A DNA stretch of 64,000 nucleotides from Ruegeria arenilitoris (GCF_013030265.1 NZ_WPZQ01000001.1:1-64000), one strand, 5' to 3'; positions 52,343-61,489 are shown, counted from the stretch's first letter. Translations and numbers: made by a program. The notes: generated from the letters alone by a model not told the origin.

Positions 52343-53140
52343 CTAAGGCCGCATCCCCAACTCGTGTGCAGCAGACTTCAATCTTTCAGCGTGTTCATTT
52401 TCCAGTTCTTCCGGTTTGACATAGAAACTAGGCCCACCGATATTCAGTCCGAAGAACCGGTCATCTTGTGGTGAAGGGACTGGAACAGAGATGGCATGAA
52501 CATCGTCGCGCCAGAGCGAGTATCCGGTGCAATACCCATGCCTATCATATTCATCTTGCGCAGTTTTTATCGAATCTTGCAGCTGAACCTTCCCCAAGCC
52601 GAGATCTTGTTTTGCAGCTTCGATTGCTGCCTCTTGGCGGTCTTGGGGCATTCCAACCAGAATGGAGCGGCCCATTGCCGAGGTGAACAATGGCAGGCGT
52701 GATCCGACATGCATGGTTAGCGCAACATTCTCGGTCGATCGGTTTACCGCCACGTAGATCACTTCGGCGCGGTGGGCTTCTCCCAGTGCGACTGTAAGAT
52801 AGGGGTTCGCTCCGCTTCTTAGATCGCGCAACACATCCGTCGCGCGTTCGCAGATATCTGTTCCGGCCAAGACGCTGAAACCCAGCCTCAGAACCCCTGC
52901 CCCAAGCCTGTATGAGCCCCCGGGATGATCCTGAACCAAATAGCCAAGTTGGCAAAGTGTGTGGGTCAATCGAGAAATTGTGGGTTTCGGCAAACCTGTT
53001 CGATCAGAGAAATCGGTATTGGTTAAAGCTGCCTCACCATGGCGATAACAACGCAGAATTTGCAGGCCACGCGCCAGCGAAGTGACAAAGTTCCTGTCTT
53101 TTTCCCCTTGACCGGGTTCGGCTAGATCATCTGTGGCCAT
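52343..53140 (-). CDS. IclR-family transcriptional regulator
   Basis: 265 aa. Helix-turn-helix at about 25-80 (RGLQILRCYRHGEAALTNTDFSDRTGLPKPTISRLTHTL) and an effector domain with CTGYSLWRDDVHAISVPV. Resembles PcaR/PobR-type regulators of aromatic acid catabolism. It is the downstream member of a run with the phosphotransferase and SDR genes. Start ATG 53140 (MATDDLAEPGQGEK) is the only good one. Confidence 0.92.
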   Translation of the reverse strand: MATDDLAEPGQGEKDRNFVTSLARGLQILRCYRHGEAALTNTDFSDRTGLPKPTISRLTHTLCQLGYLVQDHPGGSYRLGAGVLRLGFSVLAGTDICERATDVLRDLRSGANPYLTVALGEAHRAEVIYVAVNRSTENVALTMHVGSRLPLFTSAMGRSILVGMPQDRQEAAIEAAKQDLGLGKVQLQDSIKTAQDEYDRHGYCTGYSLWRDDVHAISVPVPSPQDDRFFGLNIGGPSFYVKPEELENEHAERLKSAAHELGMRP

Positions 53141-53152
53141 GCGCGTTTCCTA

Positions 53153-54172
53153 TCACTTCAATGCTGACAACCCATGTTGTGCAAAAACAGGAACATAGGC
53201 GCCAAAGGCCTGCGCGCGTGCAGGATCCGATGCATTCCCATCGAGTGCGCGCTTGTAGACCCCTTGCAGGATGCCCGCCATACGAAAGAAGTTGAAAGCA
53301 AGATAAAAGCCGAAGTTTTCGATACCGGATATCCCGCGATGCTCGCAATATCTGGCGATAAAGGCTTGGTCCGATGGTAGGCCAAGGCTATCGCGATCGA
53401 TACCGGCAAGCCCCCGTCCCTCTCTACCCGGTGGCATTTGCCATTGCATAATGACAGCAGCCAAATCGGCATATGGATGGCCAATCGTTGACAGTTCCCA
53501 GTCCAGAACCCCGATACAACGGCTGCCGTCACGCTCGAACATCAGGTTGTCGATCCTGTAGTCACCATGCACCAGAGTGCGCTGACCATCATCTTCCGGA
53601 ATCGAGGCTTCCAACGCAGAAATCAGAGCGTCCATATCTGCAATCTCGTTGGTTTCCGAAGCCCGGTACTGTTTGGTCCAACGCGCAATCTGACGTTCAA
53701 AGTAGTTTCCCGTCGGTCCATAGTCAGACAATCCAACCGCATCGATATCGACCATATGAAGCTCGGCCAGAACCCGGTTCATTTCGTCCAGTATTGCGGT
53801 TCTGGTTTCGTTGGATTCGCCTTTCATCGTCGGCTCTAGAAAGGTTCGCCCCTGCAAATGTTCCATTACATAAAAGGCGGATCCAATGATGTCGTCATCT
53901 TCGCATAGCAGATACATCTTGGGCACCGGCACCTTGCTGCCTGCAAGAGCGCTCTGCACACGAAACTCACGGTCAATAGCATGAGCCGATTTCAACAAGA
54001 CACCAGGCGGTTTTCGCCTTAAAACAAAGCTTTTATCTGGAGTTTTTAACTCAAAGGTGGGGTTAGATTGCCCCACCGCAAACTTAGTAGCCTCCAGCGG
54101 GCCACGATGACCGTCCAGGTGATTTGCCAAATAGGCGTCGACAGCATCGATATCCAACGTATCGGTGCTCAT
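53153..54172 (-). CDS. APH-type phosphotransferase, acyl-CoA metabolism type (ACAD10-like)
   Basis: 339 aa from ATG 54172, which overlaps the SDR stop by four bases. Kinase fold of the aminoglycoside phosphotransferase family: ATP-site region SNPTFELKTPDKSFVLRRKP, catalytic HGDYRIDNLMF and metal DWELSTIGHPYADLA. The sequence pattern matches the kinase domain of ACAD10/ACAD11, which phosphorylate 4-hydroxyacyl-CoA in eukaryotes and bacteria. It probably acts on a hydroxyacyl-CoA together with the SDR upstream. Confidence 0.9.
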   Translation of the reverse strand: MSTDTLDIDAVDAYLANHLDGHRGPLEATKFAVGQSNPTFELKTPDKSFVLRRKPPGVLLKSAHAIDREFRVQSALAGSKVPVPKMYLLCEDDDIIGSAFYVMEHLQGRTFLEPTMKGESNETRTAILDEMNRVLAELHMVDIDAVGLSDYGPTGNYFERQIARWTKQYRASETNEIADMDALISALEASIPEDDGQRTLVHGDYRIDNLMFERDGSRCIGVLDWELSTIGHPYADLAAVIMQWQMPPGREGRGLAGIDRDSLGLPSDQAFIARYCEHRGISGIENFGFYLAFNFFRMAGILQGVYKRALDGNASDPARAQAFGAYVPVFAQHGLSALK

Positions 54173-54987
54173 AGCGCGTCGGCAAAAATATTGCCGCCCG
54201 TTACCACGTTGATACCGCCAGAGACAGGGATCACCGAACCGGTCACGTAGCTGCCACCGCGGCCGCAAAGGAACAACAAACAGCCCGCGATGTCTTCGTC
54301 GCGGCCTACTCTGCCCAGCGGCACGGATTTGCCTACCTTCTCCCTCTTTTCTTCGTCTGCTGTTGCGAAGGCGGTCATCCGCGAGACAAATGGTCCGGGG
54401 GCCAGCGCATTAACCGTAACGTTGTACGGGGCAAGTTCCTTGGCCATGATCCTTGTAAGGTGGATGACTGCCGCCTTCGAAGCCGAATAGCTGTAGGCCC
54501 CATCTCCCATAGGAACTTCACCCATAACTGACGCAACATTAACCACGCGCGCAGGATCGTCGCCGGATCCTGATTTCATCAAGATAGGCAGCAGCTTTTG
54601 CGTTAGGTCAAAGATACCGGCGACATTGACCGACATGACTTTTTCCCAGGCATGATAGGGAAATTGACCCAGCGGAGCCCCCCAACTTATGCCCGCATTA
54701 TTCATCAGAATATCAAGGCGTTCCGTCCGGTTTTTGATTTCAGATACCAGCGCGTCAATACCTTCTTCTGTACTGATATCTCCTGCAAAACCCTCTGCAG
54801 TTCCCTCGGCATCAAGTGCGTTCAATTCTGCCGCCACAGCCTCACAGGAGTCTCCCTTTCGCGACGCGATCAACACTCTTGCGCCTGCTCGCACCAGCGC
54901 CTCGGCGGCCATGCGCCCGATACCTGTTGCACCGCCGGTGACCAGTGCAGTCTTACCCTGCAGGGAAAAGAGTTGTTCAGGGGTCAT
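54169..54987 (-). CDS. SDR-family oxidoreductase, coupled to the phosphotransferase
   Basis: 272 aa from ATG 54987 (AAGGACACC site). SDR motifs TGGATGIGR (about 18-26), NNAGISWG, catalytic SVMGEVPMGDGAYSYSASKAA and ALAPGPFVSRM. Usual reaction is oxidation or reduction of a hydroxyl/keto group in acyl-CoA. First gene of a unit with the ACAD10-like kinase; a divergent quinone oxidoreductase gene starts at 55157. Confidence 0.93.
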   Translation of the reverse strand: MTPEQLFSLQGKTALVTGGATGIGRMAAEALVRAGARVLIASRKGDSCEAVAAELNALDAEGTAEGFAGDISTEEGIDALVSEIKNRTERLDILMNNAGISWGAPLGQFPYHAWEKVMSVNVAGIFDLTQKLLPILMKSGSGDDPARVVNVASVMGEVPMGDGAYSYSASKAAVIHLTRIMAKELAPYNVTVNALAPGPFVSRMTAFATADEEKREKVGKSVPLGRVGRDEDIAGCLLFLCGRGGSYVTGSVIPVSGGINVVTGGNIFADAL

Positions 54988-55156
54988 AGGGTGTCCTTTT
55001 CTAATCGACTGCTCTGTGTTGCCCGTTCTTACATAAACACAACCTCTCAAACCGAGGCTGTTTCGCTGTGCAGAATTACATTTCGCTAAATTCTTGACAA
55101 CACATGCGGGTGGTTCAACTTTCTGTGCTTAACAGAGGCAATTACGAGAGACTCAA

Positions 55157-56155
55157 ATGCAAGCATTACTCAGCGTCGCGCCAGGAGGCCCCGAGACTCT
55201 TGAATTGACCACAATGTCCGATCCGGAGCCGAAAAAGAACGAGTTGTTGATCAGAGTGCGGGCAGCAGGCGTCAATTTCCCGGACACACTGATTATTCAA
55301 GACCTTTATCAGATGAAGCCACCTCGCCCGTTTGCGCCGGGTGGTGAGGTTTCGGGTGAGGTCATCGCAACCGGATCTGGGGTTGAAGGTTTCCAGGTGG
55401 GTGATCGCGTTCTGGCGCTAACCGGCCATGGCGGATTTTCAACGCATCTGTGCATCAATGCATCTTCGGCGATCAAGTTTCCCGAGACGATGCCGTTTAA
55501 AGATGCCGCCTGCTTTATCTTCACGTACGGCACCTCCTACCACGCCCTGAAAGACCGGGCGGCGTTGAAACCCGGAGAAACGCTGTTGGTACTCGGGGCC
55601 GCCGGTGGCGTTGGGTCTGCAGCGATTGAGCTTGGGAAAACCATGGGCGCACGTGTAATCGCTGCGGTCTCTTCGGAGGACAAGGCCAAGTTTTGTCGCG
55701 AAATTGGCGCTGATGAAACGATCATCTATCCGCGAAAGCTCGACAGGGACGCACAGAAGGCTTTGTCAGCGGAGATTAAGCGGCTTTCCGGTGGTGAAGG
55801 TGTCGACGTGATCTATGATGCCGTCGGGGGTGAGTATGCTGAACCAGCGCTGCGCAGCATGGCGTGGAATGGTCGGTATCTGGTGGTTGGTTTTCCCGCA
55901 GGCATTCCCAACATCCCCCTGAATTTGCCTCTGCTTAAAGGATGTCAGATCGTTGGGGTCTTTTGGGGAGCTGCAGTGTTTCGCGACCCTCAGGGCCACG
56001 CCGAAAATATAGGCGAGCTGTTTCAGATGTACCTGAACGAAAAGATAAAGCCTCGGATCAGCGCAAGTTATCCGCTGGATAAGGCAACCGAGGCGTTAGA
56101 CTTGCTGACGAAGCGATCTGTTCTCGGAAAGGTTGTTGTCACAACGGACGATTGA
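55157..56155 (+). CDS. NADPH:quinone oxidoreductase-like (zinc-free MDR family)
   Basis: 332 aa. Medium-chain dehydrogenase/reductase with GroES-like N-terminus (FPDTLIIQDLYQMKPPRPFAPGGEVSGEV), cofactor motif LGAAGGVGSAAIELGK, and the Qor-typical CGHGG-free LTGHGGFSTHL segment. Lacks the zinc cysteine cluster. Divergent from the SDR-kinase unit, so probably part of the same catabolic neighbourhood. Substrate unknown: quinones, enones or acyl-CoA derivatives. Confidence 0.92.
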   Translation: MQALLSVAPGGPETLELTTMSDPEPKKNELLIRVRAAGVNFPDTLIIQDLYQMKPPRPFAPGGEVSGEVIATGSGVEGFQVGDRVLALTGHGGFSTHLCINASSAIKFPETMPFKDAACFIFTYGTSYHALKDRAALKPGETLLVLGAAGGVGSAAIELGKTMGARVIAAVSSEDKAKFCREIGADETIIYPRKLDRDAQKALSAEIKRLSGGEGVDVIYDAVGGEYAEPALRSMAWNGRYLVVGFPAGIPNIPLNLPLLKGCQIVGVFWGAAVFRDPQGHAENIGELFQMYLNEKIKPRISASYPLDKATEALDLLTKRSVLGKVVVTTDD

Positions 56156-56283
56156 CCAACAATCTTTCAGCTCTCCCGACAAGACTGGTCACAGAGATTC
56201 ACCAATGCTCGCCTCATAAGAGCAATGCTGGTGGACAGCCCCACCTTTTCGCGTTTAAGAGAAAGTATGGGGATAGTGAGATA

Positions 56284-56733
56284 ATGCACAACGTTCTGGT
56301 TTTGAATGGCCCGAATCTCAACCTGCTAGGAACGCGGCAGCCTGAGGTTTATGGCCACACGACACTCAAGATGATCGAAGACCTGTGCGTTTCGCACGGC
56401 AACTCGATTGGGCTGACTGTATCGCATATGCAGTCAAATCACGAAGGCGCATTGATCGATGCGATACATACCGCTCGTGGTGTGCAGGCCGGGATCGTGC
56501 TGAATGCCGGAGCTTTCACGCATACATCTGTGGCGCTGATGGATGCTATTTCTTCAGCCGAAGTGCCTGTTGTTGAAGTTCATCTTTCCAACATCCACGC
56601 GCGCGAAGCATTTCGCCACAAATCCTACATCGCACCAGTAGCCATCGGACAGATCTGTGGCTTTGGGGCCAAGGGGTATGTGCTGGCCCTTGATGCGTTG
56701 GCAGCTCATCTAAGTGATGGGGGCAGCGGATGA
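56284..56733 (+). CDS. aroQ: 3-dehydroquinate dehydratase, type II
   Basis: Third step of the shikimate pathway. 149 aa from ATG 56284; the longer in-frame version to 56152 is not supported. Motifs: LVLNGPNLNLLGTRQPEVYG (Arg and Tyr of the active site), QSNHEGALID, LNAGAFTHTSVALMDAI, and VEVHLSNIHAREAFRHKS. Its stop overlaps the luxR-type start by four bases, a link between a housekeeping gene and a signal-type regulator. Confidence 0.97.
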   Translation: MHNVLVLNGPNLNLLGTRQPEVYGHTTLKMIEDLCVSHGNSIGLTVSHMQSNHEGALIDAIHTARGVQAGIVLNAGAFTHTSVALMDAISSAEVPVVEVHLSNIHAREAFRHKSYIAPVAIGQICGFGAKGYVLALDALAAHLSDGGSG

Positions 56734-57485
56734 ACCTTCATGAATATCTGAACTTCGTAAGTTATTCCACGACGCTTGAAGAGCTTTGGGATGGGCATTG
56801 TCGTCAGATGGCGGGATACGGTTTCGACCGCCTGCTCTACGGCTATACACAGTACCGGACAGAAACGTCGCTGGGTGATCCCGAAGACTTTGTGATACTG
56901 ACCAATCATGGCGAAGGGTATCTGGAGGGTTTCCTGAAAGATGGCCTATACTTTAACGCTCCGATGTTGAAATGGGCGTTGAACCACGAAGGTGCTGCCA
57001 GCTGGAGCATGATCCATGAGATGATGTCCAGCGGTGTAATGACACCAGCAGAACGCAAAGTTTTTGATTACAACAAGTCCAAAGGCGTTACCGTCGGCTA
57101 TACCGTCAGCTTCAACTCGGTCTCGGTACGTTCAAAGGGTGCGATCTCACTGTCGGACAGTAGTGGCCGAACGCAGGATGACCTGGATGCGCTCTGGGAG
57201 GAGCATGGTGACGACATCCTGCTTATGAACAATGTCGTGCATCTCAAGATTCTGACCCTGCCCTATAACGCGCCCAATCGCGCTTTGACAAAACGTCAGA
57301 AAGAAGCACTGCAATGGGTTGGTGATGGTAAGACCACGCAGGATATCGCCCTGTTAATGGGGCTCACATCGGCCACAGTTGAAAAGCACCTTCGCCTTGC
57401 TCGTGAGGCTCTGTCAGTCGAAACAACGGCTCAAGCTGTACTGAAGGCATCGCTTCAGAACCAGATATTCGTCATGGAAGCCTGA
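56730..57485 (+). CDS. LuxR-family regulator with autoinducer-binding domain
   Basis: 251 aa, translationally coupled to aroQ (ATGA overlap). The N-terminal part (about 1-160) is an acyl-homoserine-lactone-type sensor domain (GYGFDRLLYGYTQYRT and SWSMIHEMM), and the C-terminal part (about 185-245) is a LuxR helix-turn-helix (ALTKRQKEALQWVGDGKTTQDIALLMGLTSATVEKHLRLAREAL). No luxI-type synthase gene is in the window, so it may be a solo receptor. Ligand unknown; the consensus residues of ligand binding were not individually verified. Confidence 0.92.
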   Translation: MNLHEYLNFVSYSTTLEELWDGHCRQMAGYGFDRLLYGYTQYRTETSLGDPEDFVILTNHGEGYLEGFLKDGLYFNAPMLKWALNHEGAASWSMIHEMMSSGVMTPAERKVFDYNKSKGVTVGYTVSFNSVSVRSKGAISLSDSSGRTQDDLDALWEEHGDDILLMNNVVHLKILTLPYNAPNRALTKRQKEALQWVGDGKTTQDIALLMGLTSATVEKHLRLAREALSVETTAQAVLKASLQNQIFVMEA

Positions 57486-57514
57486 GAGTAAAATCGGCGC
57501 TAATCCGCGTCAAT

Positions 57515-57527
57515 TTACCTTAGGTAA
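57515..57527. repeat. Short perfect palindrome TTACCTTAGGTAA
   Basis: A 13-base inverted repeat (TTACCT-T-AGGTAA) about 30 bases after the luxR-type gene stop. Could be an operator for a regulator or part of a transcript's 5' end. It is shorter than a usual lux box of 18-20 bases. Confidence 0.4.
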
Positions 57528-57689
57528 GGAAATCATGACTTTTCGAATCTGGGCGTAAAATTGCAAAGTGATACTGTTCCGTGAGTGGTGGCTTTAGCCA
57601 GGGAACATTTGGTCGGATCTTTGCAATTCCAGAGCTCTCCGATCGCTCTGACAAAGGGGCGCCTATTCGTCCGCGTACCTGTGTCGGAA

Positions 57690-57782
57690 ATTTTGGGGGG
57701 CCTCGACCATCCCCATCATGCGGGGCCCCTCAATCCAAATTATGATTGTTCTCAAGCTGCGCCTTTTGGGCGCTTTTTTTTT
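57690..57782 (+). ncRNA. Structured 3' region or small RNA ending at a strong terminator
   Basis: An extended stem pairs TTTGG-GGGGCC (57692-57702) with GGCCCC-TCAAT-CCAAA (57724-57739), followed by a terminator GCGCC-TTTTG-GGCGC (57759-57773) and nine T. It lies in a 300-base gap after the luxR-type gene. It may be the 3' end of the aroQ-luxR message or a separate small RNA. No promoter was clearly identified. Confidence 0.5.
57759..57782 (+). terminator. Rho-independent terminator, nine-T tail
   Basis: GCGCC/GGCGC stem with TTTTG loop followed by nine T. End of plus-strand transcription from the aroQ-luxR unit or the small RNA above. Confidence 0.88.
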
Positions 57783-57801
57783 CAGGTTTTTCCCTCGACA
57801 T

Positions 57802-57833
57802 AAAAAAGCCGGCTACGCTTGGGCGTAACCGGC
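57802..57833 (-). terminator. Terminator of tsf
   Basis: On the minus strand GCCGG-T-TACGC and GCGTA-G-CCGGC (one mismatch) with a CCAA loop, followed by TTTTTT. It is 37 bases past the tsf stop. Confidence 0.85.
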
Positions 57834-57869
57834 TCTTGTTCGATCACGGTCGCCCGTGAAATCGCGGGC

Positions 57870-58745
57870 TTAGCCCTGAGCTGCCTTGGCAACTTCGGCT
57901 GCGAAGTCTTCTTTTTCGACTACGATGCCTTCGCCAACTTCCAGACGGACAAAACCGGTGATGGTTGCGCCTGCTTCTTTGGCCGCTGCTTCAACGGTCA
58001 GGTCAGGGTTCACAACAAACGCCTGGTTCAGCAGTGTCGATTCCGCGACGAATTTCTTCATACGGCCTTCGATCATCTTTTCGATCACCTGCTCCGGCTT
58101 GCCGGATTCGCGGGCGATGTCCATCTGAACCTGCTTTTCTTTCTCGACAACAGCCGGATCCATATCCGCTTCGGACAGAGCAGCAGGGTTCACAGCTGCG
58201 ATGTGCATCGCAACCTGCTTGCCGATGGTTTCATCACCACCCGACAGAGCAACCAGAACGCCAATTTTACCCATGCCATTGGTGGCTGCGTTGTGGACGT
58301 AGGACACAACGGTGTCGCCCGACAGTTTGGCCATGCGGCGAACCGACATGTTTTCACCGATGGTGGCGATTTTGTCGGTCAGGGTATCAGCAACGCTCTT
58401 GCCGCCCAGATCGGCCGCCAGCAGAGCTTCGACATCGTCGACGCCTTCAGCTGCGTATGCGATCTTGCCGACCATTTCCTGAAACTCAGAGTTTTTCGCA
58501 ACGAAGTCGGTTTCCGAGTTCACTTCAACAGCAACACCGTTGCCACCGTCGACGTGGACTGCAACCAGACCTTCAGCTGCGGTACGGCCCGATTTCTTGG
58601 CCGCTTTGGCCAGACCTTTGGTGCGCAGCCAATCAACGGCTTCGTCCATGTTGCCTTCGGTTTCGGTCAGCGCTTTTTTCGCGTCCATCATGCCTGCGCC
58701 GGTCGAGTCGCGCAGTTCTTTAACCATTGCTGCTGTGATTGCCAT
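57870..58745 (-). CDS. tsf: Elongation factor Ts
   Basis: Nucleotide-exchange factor for EF-Tu, 291 aa. N-terminal [28 protein letters not shown] is the conserved signature, then [12 protein letters not shown] and [16 protein letters not shown] (the TDFVA motif that contacts EF-Tu). Second gene of rpsB-tsf, 76 bases after rpsB. Confidence 0.98.
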   Translation of the reverse strand: MAITAAMVKELRDSTGAGMMDAKKALTETEGNMDEAVDWLRTKGLAKAAKKSGRTAAEGLVAVHVDGGNGVAVEVNSETDFVAKNSEFQEMVGKIAYAAEGVDDVEALLAADLGGKSVADTLTDKIATIGENMSVRRMAKLSGDTVVSYVHNAATNGMGKIGVLVALSGGDETIGKQVAMHIAAVNPAALSEADMDPAVVEKEKQVQMDIARESGKPEQVIEKMIEGRMKKFVAESTLLNQAFVVNPDLTVEAAAKEAGATITGFVRLEVGEGIVVEKEDFAAEVAKAAQG

Positions 58746-58821
58746 CTTTTGGCTCTCCTCAATTCAAACGGAATTGGGGCAGGTCTACCCTGCCCCATAT
58801 GTCATTTACGTGACGGGCAGC

Positions 58822-59616
58822 TTACGCTTCGGCAGGAGTTTCTGCTTTTGCGGGGGCTTCTTCTTCTGCAACGGCTTCTTCGACCGGTGCTTCTTCGAAG
58901 GCACCCAGGTCAACGCCTGCAGCGCCCATCTGAGCGGTCATACCGTCCAGAGCGGCACGTGCGGCCAAGTCACAGTACAGCGAGATTGCGCGAGCTGCGT
59001 CGTCGTTGCCGGGGATGATGTAGTCAACGCCGTCGGGCGAGCAGTTGGTGTCGACAACAGCCACAACCGGGATACCCAGCTTGTTGGCTTCGGCGATGGC
59101 CAGCGCTTCTTTTTTGACGTCGATGACGAACAGCAGATCAGGAACGCCGCCCATTTCGCGGATACCGCCAAGCGAAGCCTGCAGTTTGCTCTGGTCACGC
59201 TCCATGCCCAGACGCTCTTTCTTGGTCAGGCCTTCGGCGCCCGATTCCATGGCTTCGTCGATCTGGTTCAGACGGTTGATCGACTGGGAAACGGTTTTCC
59301 AGTTGGTCAGCGTGCCGCCCAGCCAGCGGTGGTTCATGTAGTACTGAGCCGACTTTTCAGCCGCTTCAGCGATCGGACCAGCGGCCTGACGCTTGGTACC
59401 AACGAACAGAACGCGGCCACCTTTAGCGACGGTGTCACGAACGGCCTGCAGAGCCTGGTCCAGCATCGGAACGGTCTGGGTCAGGTCCATGATGTGGATG
59501 CCATTGCGCGAGCCGTAAATGAACGGGCCCATGCGGGGATTCCAACGCTGTGTCTGGTGACCAAAGTGAACGCCAGCTTCCAGCAGCTGACGCATGGAGA
59601 ACTCGGGAAGAGCCAT
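58822..59616 (-). CDS. rpsB: 30S ribosomal protein S2
   Basis: 264 aa with the S2 signature [31 protein letters not shown]. The C-terminal tail is extended and acidic ([19 protein letters not shown]). Heads the rpsB-tsf operon; a hairpin lies about 90 bases before its start. High-expression codon use. Confidence 0.98.
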   Translation of the reverse strand: MALPEFSMRQLLEAGVHFGHQTQRWNPRMGPFIYGSRNGIHIMDLTQTVPMLDQALQAVRDTVAKGGRVLFVGTKRQAAGPIAEAAEKSAQYYMNHRWLGGTLTNWKTVSQSINRLNQIDEAMESGAEGLTKKERLGMERDQSKLQASLGGIREMGGVPDLLFVIDVKKEALAIAEANKLGIPVVAVVDTNCSPDGVDYIIPGNDDAARAISLYCDLAARAALDGMTAQMGAAGVDLGAFEEAPVEEAVAEEEAPAKAETPAEA

Positions 59617-59704
59617 GCTATGTTTTCCTTTTCCGGTTTACGCCTGGGCGGGGGTGAAAGAAGCGGATGCTCCAACCGGCGGTCTTGATGAGGATGTCTC
59701 CCTC

Positions 59705-59733
59705 AAAAAGCCCAAACCCCGCCTGCGGGTTTG
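59705..59733 (-). terminator. Hairpin upstream of rpsB, probable terminator of olsBA
   Basis: CAAACCC (59733-59727 on minus) and GGGTTTG (59719-59713) with a 7-base loop, followed by GGCTTTTTG. It lies between olsA and rpsB. It could instead be part of an rpsB leader structure. Confidence 0.6.
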
Positions 59734-59784
59734 AATGGCGCGCGTATACGGCAGCTTTGGATATAGCGCAAGGGCCAATCGCCC

Positions 59785-60660
59785 TTATTTTTCAAGCCGC
59801 GCCAAGCTGTGCGCGTGGCGCACGGCCTCTTCACAATGCGCAGCCAGTGCCTTGCGATTTTCAAAGTCGCAAACCCGGGCCGGAGAGTGATAGATCAGTT
59901 CGACAGTACCTTGCCGCCGCGCGCCGAGCGTCTTGAGCAGATGAGGTCCAAAATCCATGTCGCCCCACCAGCCATAGAAGCGATCGGGTTGTCCGATTGG
60001 GGCGTGAAACACTACCGATACTGGCTGGACGAACATGAAATCGCGCAGCTCGTCTGAGAAGAACGCAGCAAAAAGCGTTGTTTTAAAAGGCAAAACCCGC
60101 AAACCATCGGTCGATGTGCCTTCGGGAAAGAACAACAACTTGTGTCCTGCTTTGAGGCGTTCTTCGAAAATCTGGGTTTGCTCACGCGCTTTCTTGCGAT
60201 CTCGTTCTATGAAAACGGTACCCGTGGCGCGTGCAAGCCAACCGATGACTGGCCATTTCGCCACCTCTGCTTTGGAGACAAAGTAGACGCGTTTGCGTGC
60301 GTTCAAAGCGAAAATGTCCAACCACGAAGTGTGGTTTGCCACGACCGCACCTCGTTCCCTCATCAATTCGCCCGAACTTTGAAAACCGATTCCGAGAATT
60401 CGGAAGGCATTGCGGCAAACAAATTGGGTGACAAACGGCGTTATCGGGCGCTTCACCCCAAACAGAGGCAGTTCAACAAGGCGGATGGTCAGCAGCACGA
60501 TCAGGCCACCAAATACGAGCAGTGCCAGTGGCACGCCGCGCAGGATTACAAGCAGCCAGCCCAAAATACCCAGTTCGATTGGATCGGGGGCGTCTTCACT
60601 GTTCCAGAGTGGATCGTTCACCTGTTTAGGCTCCGCCATAGATGCGTTTTTGGCGTTCAT
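59785..60660 (-). CDS. olsA: Ornithine lipid O-acyltransferase OlsA (PlsC family)
   Basis: 291 aa. A membrane helix at about 30-58 precedes the acyltransferase domain with NHTSWLDIF (the HX4D motif) and FPEGTSTDGLRVLPFK. Converts lyso-ornithine lipid to ornithine lipid; some members also acylate lysophosphatidate. Assigned as OlsA from its position: its start lies inside the end of olsB (35-base overlap). ATG 60639 is an alternative start, giving 284 aa. Confidence 0.88.
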   Translation of the reverse strand: MNAKNASMAEPKQVNDPLWNSEDAPDPIELGILGWLLVILRGVPLALLVFGGLIVLLTIRLVELPLFGVKRPITPFVTQFVCRNAFRILGIGFQSSGELMRERGAVVANHTSWLDIFALNARKRVYFVSKAEVAKWPVIGWLARATGTVFIERDRKKAREQTQIFEERLKAGHKLLFFPEGTSTDGLRVLPFKTTLFAAFFSDELRDFMFVQPVSVVFHAPIGQPDRFYGWWGDMDFGPHLLKTLGARRQGTVELIYHSPARVCDFENRKALAAHCEEAVRHAHSLARLEK

Positions 60661-61381
60661 TCATACGGGCTGTATCCAGGATCAGGCACACATCCGTGGT
60701 ATTGAAGGCGTGATCAATGAAAGCCCCCTCGCCCACAAAGCCACCAAGCCTAAGATAGGCTTTGATCAGCGCGGGAACCTGAACCATTGCCGCGCGTCGG
60801 TCCAGCGCTTCGGGAGCGACAAGATCCATAGTCTGAAACACATTCGGTTGAGCCCGCACCCTCAGATCCGGTGGCGCCAGATGGTTGTGGTGCAACATCG
60901 AAAGTGGTTGCTCTAATTCCTGAACATCCGTTCCGTGAAAACTGGCAACCCCAAACAGAACCTCAATTCCTCGCTCGGCAACGTAGCCAGCAAGACCGTT
61001 CCAGAGGTGATACATGGCCGTTCCACCCCGATAGTCCGGATGCAGGCAAGACCGACCTAGTTCCAACAGCTTGCGACCGCTTTGCTTGAGTATGGTCAGG
61101 TCATATTCATCTTCGGAGTAGAATTGCCCAAGCTCGGCAGCGCGATCACTCGGCAACAGCCTGTAGACGCCGACCACCTCGCCCGTTGCATCGTCATAGG
61201 CCAGCATGTGATCGAAATAGGGATCGAAACGGTCCTGCTCCAGCCCAGCCTCATGGTCGACCATCTCACCGCCGCCACCAAGTTCACGAACAAAAACGTC
61301 ATAGCGTAACCGCTGCGCAGCGCGCATTTCTTCTTCGGTTTCAGCCAGTTTGATCGTGAATGAGAGGCCAGCGTCCGGCAT
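60626..61381 (-). CDS. olsB: L-ornithine N-alpha-acyltransferase OlsB
   Basis: 251-aa GNAT-type enzyme that transfers a 3-hydroxyacyl chain from ACP to ornithine, making lyso-ornithine lipid. OlsB features: RYDVFVRELGGGGEMVDHEAGLEQDRFDPYFDH, ELGRSCLHPDYRGG and LFGVASFHGTDV. Ornithine lipids are phosphate-free membrane lipids, often increased when phosphate is scarce; no Pho box was seen upstream here. Forms an overlapping pair with olsA. Confidence 0.93.
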   Translation of the reverse strand: MPDAGLSFTIKLAETEEEMRAAQRLRYDVFVRELGGGGEMVDHEAGLEQDRFDPYFDHMLAYDDATGEVVGVYRLLPSDRAAELGQFYSEDEYDLTILKQSGRKLLELGRSCLHPDYRGGTAMYHLWNGLAGYVAERGIEVLFGVASFHGTDVQELEQPLSMLHHNHLAPPDLRVRAQPNVFQTMDLVAPEALDRRAAMVQVPALIKAYLRLGGFVGEGAFIDHAFNTTDVCLILDTARMNERQKRIYGGA

Positions 61382-61489
61382 GTCAGGCGTATCGGTCCTT
61401 TGTTGCTACGGCGGCTGATACCCCAGTTCTTCGACCGAAGGCAACAAGTGCGCGACTGGCTATTCCCGTTAACTTTTCTTAAACCAGTT

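Noticed and set aside
57819-59018. 399-aa plus-strand frame antisense to tsf and the end of rpsB
   Set aside because: Shadow of two highly expressed genes; implausible composition, and it runs through the rpsB-tsf spacer.
58540-59688. 382-aa plus-strand frame antisense to rpsB
   Set aside because: Shadow frame over a universally conserved ribosomal gene.
61471-61484. TTAA-N6-TTAA motif near olsB as a CtrA box
   Set aside because: The spacer is six bases, not seven, and the position is past the DUF3553 stop, away from a start.
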